Below are positions 1 to 5,300 of a stretch of DNA of 8,444 nucleotides, one piece after another. A program made the position numbers and the translations under genes. The notes under the pieces were generated by a model that made no database searches, was not told where the DNA came from, and saw only the letters and a list, made by a program, of their open reading frames with translations. The number at the start of each line of letters is the position of its first letter. The first letter of the stretch is position 1. This stretch comes from Paludibacter sp. (GTDB lineage: Bacteria > Bacteroidota > Bacteroidia > Bacteroidales > Paludibacteraceae): positions 1 to 8,444 of the forward strand of contig JAGPIU010000032.1 of the NCBI GenBank assembly GCA_018054805.1. The letters run 5' to 3'.

Positions 1-1425
1 TTGTTGTGGAATTTCTTTCACGACATTACCCAAATACCACGTCCTTCGAAAAAAGAAGAAAAGGTGATTGCTTATCTCAAAAACTTTGCACAGCAGCAAA
101 ATCTTGGTTTTAAAACTGATGATGCTGGCAATGTGCTGATTCTTAAACCTGCTACGACTGGCTTCGAAAATGCCAAAACCGTGATTTTGCAGGCGCACAT
201 GGACATGGTTTGCGAAAAAAACAATGAGGTGGAATTTAATTTCGATACTGATGCTATTCAGTATTTTATCGATGGCGATTTTGTGCGTGCAAAAGGCACT
301 ACGCTTGGTGGCGACAATGGCATTGGAATGGCTATGATGCTGGCTGTGCTGGCTTCTGCTGATCTGAAACATCCGGCTATCGAATGCCTTTTTACAGTTG
401 ATGAAGAAACCGGACTGACAGGTGCTTTTGCACTTGGAAACGATTTTATGACCGGAAAAGTGTTGATAAATCTCGATTCGGAAGATGATGGCGTTATTTT
501 TATTGGTTGTGCAGGCGGAATTGACACCACAGCTACATTGCCATATGCCGAAGAAAAAGCTCCCGAAGGTTATTTTGCTTTTACAGTAGCAGTAAAAGGC
601 TTGAAAGGCGGACACTCGGGCGACGATATTAACAAAGGGATTGGCAATGCAAATAAAATTCTGAATCGCTATTTATGGACTGTCAACAAAGAAACTGACC
701 TGCGAATCAGTAAGATTGATGGTGGAAATCTGCGAAATGCGATTCCGCGTGAAGCTTCGGCCACTGTTTGTGTGCCATGGTCCGAAAAGGAACGTGTGCG
801 CGTATTGCTCAACTATTATATTGCCGATGTGGAAAAGGAAATCGGAGACACAGAGCCTGGTTTTGTCATGACGCTCGAGTCTGAGAAACTTCCGGCTACG
901 GTGATTGGTAAAAAGGCCTCCGATGCCCTTCTGAATGTGCTTTATGCTTGTCCGCATGGTGTGAAAGCTATGAGTCGCGATATGCCCGGGCTCGTGGAAA
1001 CCTCCACAAATCTGGCATCGATTAAAATGAAGGAGAAAGGTCAGATTCTGATTACAACCAGTCAACGTAGTTCTGTGGAATCATCGAAATACGACATTGC
1101 GAATCAGGTGGAATCTGTGCTTTTGCTGGCAGGCGCTTCGGTAACGCATGGCGACGGTTATCCGGGTTGGAAACCTAATGTAAAATCGGAAATTCTGAAA
1201 ATTGCAGAGCAAAGTTACAGCGAACTTTTCAATGAAAAAGCCTCAGTGCGGGCTATTCACGCAGGGCTTGAGTGCGGATTATTCCTCGAAAAATATCCGT
1301 ATCTGGATATGATTTCCATAGGCCCGCAAATGTATGGTGTGCACTCGCCCGACGAAAGGCTCAGCATTAGTTCTACTCAGAAATGCTGGAAATGGTTGGT
1401 AAGTATTTTAGAGAAAAGCCATTGA
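1..1425 (+). CDS. pepD: Aminoacyl-histidine dipeptidase (PepD, peptidase family M20C), 5'-truncated by window edge
   Basis: This is a cytosolic dinuclear-zinc dipeptidase that cleaves Xaa-His (carnosine-type) and other dipeptides. In the visible 474 residues the M20 metal and catalytic motifs are intact: QAHMDM (H66, D68), GGDNGIGM (D105), the acidic DEETG (E135 general base, E136 ligand), NLDSED (D159), GGHSG (H205) and the C-terminal GVHSPDE (H448). From remembered E. coli PepD numbering (H80, D119, E149/E150, D173, H461) the offset is a steady 13-14 residues. The true N-terminus is therefore missing about 10-14 residues, and the TTG at base 1 is an internal Leu codon rather than the start. 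Total length would be about 485-490 aa, normal for the family. The stop (TGA, 1423-1425) is followed within nine bases by a strong terminator, so pepD ends its transcription unit. No frameshift or missing key residue is seen. Identification is firm; the substrate range is inferred from the family. Confidence 0.95.
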   Translation: MLWNFFHDITQIPRPSKKEEKVIAYLKNFAQQQNLGFKTDDAGNVLILKPATTGFENAKTVILQAHMDMVCEKNNEVEFNFDTDAIQYFIDGDFVRAKGTTLGGDNGIGMAMMLAVLASADLKHPAIECLFTVDEETGLTGAFALGNDFMTGKVLINLDSEDDGVIFIGCAGGIDTTATLPYAEEKAPEGYFAFTVAVKGLKGGHSGDDINKGIGNANKILNRYLWTVNKETDLRISKIDGGNLRNAIPREASATVCVPWSEKERVRVLLNYYIADVEKEIGDTEPGFVMTLESEKLPATVIGKKASDALLNVLYACPHGVKAMSRDMPGLVETSTNLASIKMKEKGQILITTSQRSSVESSKYDIANQVESVLLLAGASVTHGDGYPGWKPNVKSEILKIAEQSYSELFNEKASVRAIHAGLECGLFLEKYPYLDMISIGPQMYGVHSPDERLSISSTQKCWKWLVSILEKSH

Positions 1426-1433
1426 ACATAAAC

Positions 1434-1473
1434 AAAAAATCCTGTCGCAATAATGCAACAGGATTTTTTTTTT
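1434..1473 (+). terminator. Rho-independent terminator after pepD
   Basis: A 12-bp perfect stem (1434-1445 with 1458-1469, core TCCTGT/ACAGGA) is extended by an inner GCA/TGC helix across one C-A mismatch and closed by a four-base loop (1450-1453). A run of ten T follows (1464-1473). The upstream arm starts with six A, so the hairpin also has a T-run on the minus strand and could act in both directions. It begins nine bases after the pepD stop. Its left half, with flanking bases, is repeated exactly at 8370-8393. Confidence 0.9.
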
Positions 1474-1639
1474 ATTTATGATGCCATCGTGCGGCAACGC
1501 TGAATGAAAAAGCTTTGAACTCGAATTAAAAACAGACATTTTTCTATTAAAACCTGACATCATTCGGGTGGAAACAGGCATCTTTCTATTTTCACCCGAA
1601 ATCATTTGGGTAAAAGCATAAAACTTTCTATCGAAACAT

Positions 1640-1669
1640 GAAATCTTTGGGTCGTACCCGAAAGATTTC
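1640..1669. other. Hairpin in array monomers 3-4 (copy 1)
   Basis: The arm GAAATCTTTGGGT (1640-1652) pairs with ACCC-G-AAAGATTTC (1656-1669) around a three-base loop, with one bulged G. Relative to the second array copy this arm has lost one T, which is the same indel that makes monomer 3 only 41 bp long. Confidence 0.7.
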
Positions 1670-1848
1670 TGTCGGAAGTAGAAAACATTCGGGTATGAAT
1701 AGATAAATGTCTATAAAAAGAATCGATCATTTATGTTTTAGTAGAAATCTTTCTTTAAAAACATGACATCATTCGGGTCGAAATAGACATCATTCTATTT
1801 TAACCCGAAATCATTTGGGTAAAGACAGAAAACTTTCTATCGAAACAT

Positions 1849-1879
1849 GAAATCTTTTGGGTCATACCCGAAAGATTTC
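1849..1879. other. Hairpin in array monomers 8-9 (copy 2)
   Basis: GAAATCTTTTGGGT (1849-1862) pairs with ACCCGAAAGATTTC (1866-1879) across a three-base loop. This gives a 14-bp stem with one T-G wobble. It is the intact equivalent of the bulged hairpin at 1640-1669. No T-run follows, so it is not a standard terminator. It is a strong inverted repeat at the monomer junction. Confidence 0.7.
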
Positions 1880-2049
1880 TGTCGGAAGTAGAAAACATTC
1901 GGGTACGAATAGATAAATGTCTATAAAAAGAATAAACCATTTATGTTTTAGTAGAAGCCACTCTTCACGGACAAGTTCTTTAAACGAGCAAATAACGGCG
2001 CTCGTTCGACGAAAGTCGGAATTACTCCCTGTGGTCGTGACCTCTGGTT

Positions 2050-2105
2050 CCCGTGGAACGTGTGCAAAGCTTAGTGCTTTAGGTAGCATATGCAGTTGGT
2101 CAGGG
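2050..2105. repeat. 56-bp dispersed element, copy A
   Basis: The segment from CCCGTGGAACGTGTGC to AGTTGGTCAGGG matches 8314-8369 in the same orientation at roughly 80% identity. Shared blocks include CCCGT, GAACGT, AAGC, GTGCTTTA, TAGCATAT and CAGTTGGT. A further shared word, TTACTCCC, lies upstream of both copies (2022-2029 and 8243-8250) but at different distances. I do not recognise the element. It looks like a dispersed intergenic repeat, and the pattern of differences gives no convincing coding signal on either strand. Confidence 0.7.
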
Positions 2106-2191
2106 GAAATAGTTGTGTTCTTTGAGTATTTTTGGTTTCAAGTAATTGACAGGATGATTGTATAAAAAATGTCAAAAAATGATGCTAATGA

Positions 2192-2204
2192 TCACGTAAC
2201 GTGA
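2192..2204. promoter_or_regulatory. Perfect 6-bp palindrome, possible operator
   Basis: TCACGT-A-ACGTGA is a perfect inverted repeat with a single central base, about 150 bases before the large gene's start and just upstream of the promoter candidate. The geometry suits a dimeric regulator, but a short palindrome can arise by chance. No regulator gene is present in the window. Confidence 0.35.
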
Positions 2205-2223
2205 GATAATTAAAAAATATATA

Positions 2224-2231
2224 TAATTTTG
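2224..2231 (+). promoter_or_regulatory. Candidate Bacteroidota-type -7 element (TAnnTTTG)
   Basis: TAATTTTG matches the Bacteroidota sigma-ABfr -7 consensus TAnnTTTG and lies ~120 bases before the ATG of the secreted-protein gene in an AT-rich stretch. There is no clear TTTG -33 partner at the expected spacing, so support is weak. A second match, TATTTTTG at 2127-2134, also lacks a well-placed -33 box. Confidence 0.25.
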
Positions 2232-2350
2232 TATCTCCGTTTCGCTCAGATTCGAATAATTATCTGTTGACTTTCCTCTAATCCCTGAGCAATCATTTTA
2301 ATTAGTTAGTAGTTTAATACAACATATTCAACCTCCTAATTTATTTACAA

Positions 2351-5300
2351 ATGAAACGAATACATTTATTAATCATTGCTGTCGGTGTCCGTAGCAAGCT
2401 TCTGTTTCTCTTTGTATTATTCATTACTCAAAACATTTTTAGTTTAACGTACAATGTCACCGTACCTACAGGCACGAAAGCTTGCTACTTTGCCGGTGAA
2501 ATCATTGGTTGGAGCCATCAGGCAATGACTAAAGTGGACGAAACCCACTACACAATTTCGTTTGCAAATGCTAACCCTACACAGCCATATAAGTATTGCT
2601 CAGGGCCGGATTGGGGTTACGAAGAGCTTGATGCTGCAGGTGTGCCTATAGCTAACCGAACCTACAATGTTGCCGATGTGGTTATCAAGTGGCGAGCTGT
2701 TTACGAACCGGGAGCTGTAGTAACTCAAATTGCCAATACGTTGAAAGTATCTTCCGGAACCGTTGTACGATATTCGTTTAACAGCACTTTTATTGGAGCA
2801 AGAACGGTAGATGTTTGGTTGCCTGCAGGATATTCGGCATCGAAAAAATACGCCGTACTCTATATGCACGACGGACAAATGTTATTTGATGCGACATCCA
2901 CCTGGAATGGTCAGGAATGGAAAGTGGACGAAACCCTGGCGCAATTAATGAGTTCAGGCGAAATAAAGGATGTAGTAGTGGTAGGAATCTGGAACAGCAG
3001 CAACCGTTATGCCGAGTATTATCCCGAAAAATCGATGGATTATCTGCCTGCCAATATCAAAACGGCTAAATCCGCCGAAATGAATAACGATCCGAAAGCA
3101 GATGAATACCTGAAATTTATTGTTGATGAAGTAAAACCGTTTGTCGATAAAACTTATTCAGTAAATACAGATGCCTCGAACACCTGTGTTGCAGGCTCAA
3201 GTATGGGCGGATTGATTTCGTGGTATGCCATGTGTGAATATCCGGCTGTTTTTGGCTCGGCCATTTGCATGTCGACTCACTGGGGAGTTTTGAACACCGA
3301 TGATGCTTCCATTCCGGATTCGTTCCGGAAATACCTGCTCAGTAAACTGCCGTCACCAACCACACATGCAATTTATTTCGATCACGGAACGATTGGGTTA
3401 GATGCCAATTATCCGCAGAATCAGGCTTTGGCTGATACTATCGTGCGGTTTAAAGGTTATACTGCAACAAACTGGAAAACGCAGGTATTTACCGGCGACG
3501 ACCACAACGAAACCTGCTGGGCAAACCGATTCAGTATTCCGGTAAAATTCATTATTCCGAAGAATATTATTAATAAATCTCTGATTCTGAATACCGATCA
3601 ATTAAACGGCAAAGGAATTTTATACAACACAACTGTGCCGGTTTCCTGGACTTCGTCTTCAGTAGAAAATATCAAAATTGAATACTCGGTGAACAATGGT
3701 GCCAATTGGAATATGATAGCAGCTTCGGTTCCGGCAAGTCAGCTGACATATAACTGGACAACACCCTCTTACACAACCACCACTGCGTTAATCCGCATTT
3801 CCGATGCGTCGGACAATTCAGTAAGTTCGGTAAGCAGTGTTTTTACCATAGCACCGGCGATAACCAACATTAGCTTTTCGGTAGATGCCAGTGTGCTGAT
3901 ATCGGAGAATAAATTCAATCCGGCAACTGACAAACTCTATATTCGTGGATCGTTCAACAACTACGAATTAACCCATATGTTGAAAGCCGGCAACAACAAC
4001 ATTTATTCGCTGACGATTCCGCTGGCTTCGAACATATACATCGACTATAAGTATTTCAGCACTGCTGCTAACGCTGATAACACCGGATGGGAAAACAATT
4101 TCCCCGCAAGTTATAATGGCAACCGACATATAAGCTTCGGCACCAATAACCTGACATTGGCAACGGTATACTATAACGATGTGGATATGAATCTAAGCAA
4201 AACATCCGATCATTTTACGGTGATTTATAATGTGCAGGATCAGAATGCGATTGACTATTTTCTGCAACGCATGGAAATATTGCATAAAATCGTTTCGGAA
4301 GCTCTTCAGGTCACTCCTACCGAAAAGACCACCATTTATATGTACAAAGATCTGGCACATTTGCATTTGGCACAGGGCTATCCCGAAAATTCCGATTGGT
4401 CGACTGGTTCGGCATACGGAAAAAATCTGCTGATAATGCTTTCGCCGACTAAAATGGGGATGAATGATGCGCTCGGGCTTTGTGCTCATGAATATACGCA
4501 TTGTCTGAATGCCACTAAAACGAAAGTCACACTACCGGCGTGGCTCAACGAAGGTGTGGCTTGCTATTTCGGACGTAACTTTTCCACCAAAGACTGGATT
4601 AAATCGGTGATGGACGTCAAAGGCAAACCCGATATTGCCACCGTGTTCGACACCGATATGGGTTATGCATATTCGTCGATTGTGGCCTATTACATTATCA
4701 AAACCAAAGGAATGGCTGCTATGGCTAAATTCGTTGAAAATATGAATTATGCTGATATTGGTTATGCAAATCTGGCAGCATTACAAACGGCATGGCATGC
4801 GTTTCTGGACACATATCTGAATACGCAAACCTCTGTAAACGTAAAATTTTCGGTAAACATGGCCGATATGATTGCATCGAAATTCTTCATTCCGGGCGCC
4901 GATAAAGTGTATGTAAAAGGAGATGAGTATGGTCTCGGCACAAAAGAAATGACGCTTGAATCAGGAACAATTTATTCGGTAACAATACCTGTGAATACCT
5001 ACTCGCTGAACGAGTATAAATTTTATACCAATTCAGCAACTGCGCCAAACAACGGATTGGAACTCAACACCGACGAAACAGTGTCGGGTTACCGTTTACT
5101 GGATATCACCAACAGTGCAGTAACGCTGAGTGCTGTTACTTTCAACTCATCGGCAATGGCAGCCATCCAGGGAGTGGATATGGCGAAAATTTATAACAAA
5201 ATTGAAGTATTGAGATACCACGGGAAAATATGGAACAATCCGGCATTCAGTGCATTCAAATACTCATTCAAATTATTATCTGCAACCGAATATCAAAGTC

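Larger units (their letters stand above)
1541..1959. repeat. Tandem array: ten 42-bp monomers in two 5-monomer higher-order units
   Basis: Monomers begin at 1541, 1583, 1625, 1666, 1708, 1750, 1792, 1834, 1876 and 1918. Every step is 42 bp except one 41-bp step caused by a single-base deletion in monomer 3. Each starts with TTTCTAT or a close variant (TTTCTGT, TGTCTAT, TTTCTTT, ATTCTAT), and about 20 bases later carries CATTCGGGT or a variant (CATTTGGGT, CTTTTGGGT, or diverged CATTTATGT). Monomers 1-5 (1541-1749) correspond one to one to monomers 6-10 (1750-1959). Monomers 4 and 9 differ at one base, whereas neighbours inside a unit differ strongly. This indicates that a 5-monomer block diverged first and was duplicated later. 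A degenerate half unit is visible at about 1519-1540. Function unknown. Confidence 0.9.
1426..2350. other. Gene-poor, repeat-rich intergenic interval
   Basis: No supportable protein gene lies in these 925 bases. Short open frames here either start inside the tandem array or run antisense through it, and none has a recognisable domain. In order the interval contains the pepD terminator, a ~40-bp unexplained spacer, the 42-bp monomer array (1541-1959, with a degenerate half unit from about 1519), the 56-bp element shared with the far end of the window (2050-2105), a palindrome (2192-2204), a weak promoter candidate (2224-2231) and the leader of the large secreted-protein gene. I saw no tRNA or rRNA segment. 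Confidence 0.8.

Noticed and set aside
1..3. TTG at base 1 as the start codon of pepD
   Set aside because: The metal-ligand positions are offset by 13-14 residues from the full-length family, so the N-terminus is cut by the window and this TTG is an internal Leu codon.
258..1065. Minus-strand open frames within pepD
   Set aside because: They are antisense shadows of a well-supported gene, with low-complexity or unrecognisable translations.
1408..1605. Minus-strand 65-codon open frame
   Set aside because: It overlaps the pepD end, crosses the pepD terminator and draws its sequence from array monomers. No start context or domain supports it as a gene.
1541..1959. CRISPR array
   Set aside because: There are no unique spacers. 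Similarity extends through the whole 42-bp monomer, and the conserved word occurs in both orientations.
1862..2089. Minus-strand 75-codon open frame
   Set aside because: It overlaps the array and the 56-bp element. The frame is not preserved in copy B and no domain is recognisable.
1917..2165. Plus-strand 82-codon open frame
   Set aside because: It starts inside the last array monomer and runs through the 56-bp element. In copy B of that element the equivalent frame has a stop, so it does not look conserved as protein.
2281..2350. Shine-Dalgarno for the large gene
   Set aside because: The leader has CCTCCT in the sense strand, which is the anti-SD and not an SD. The bases just before the ATG are A/T-rich, as expected for Bacteroidota.
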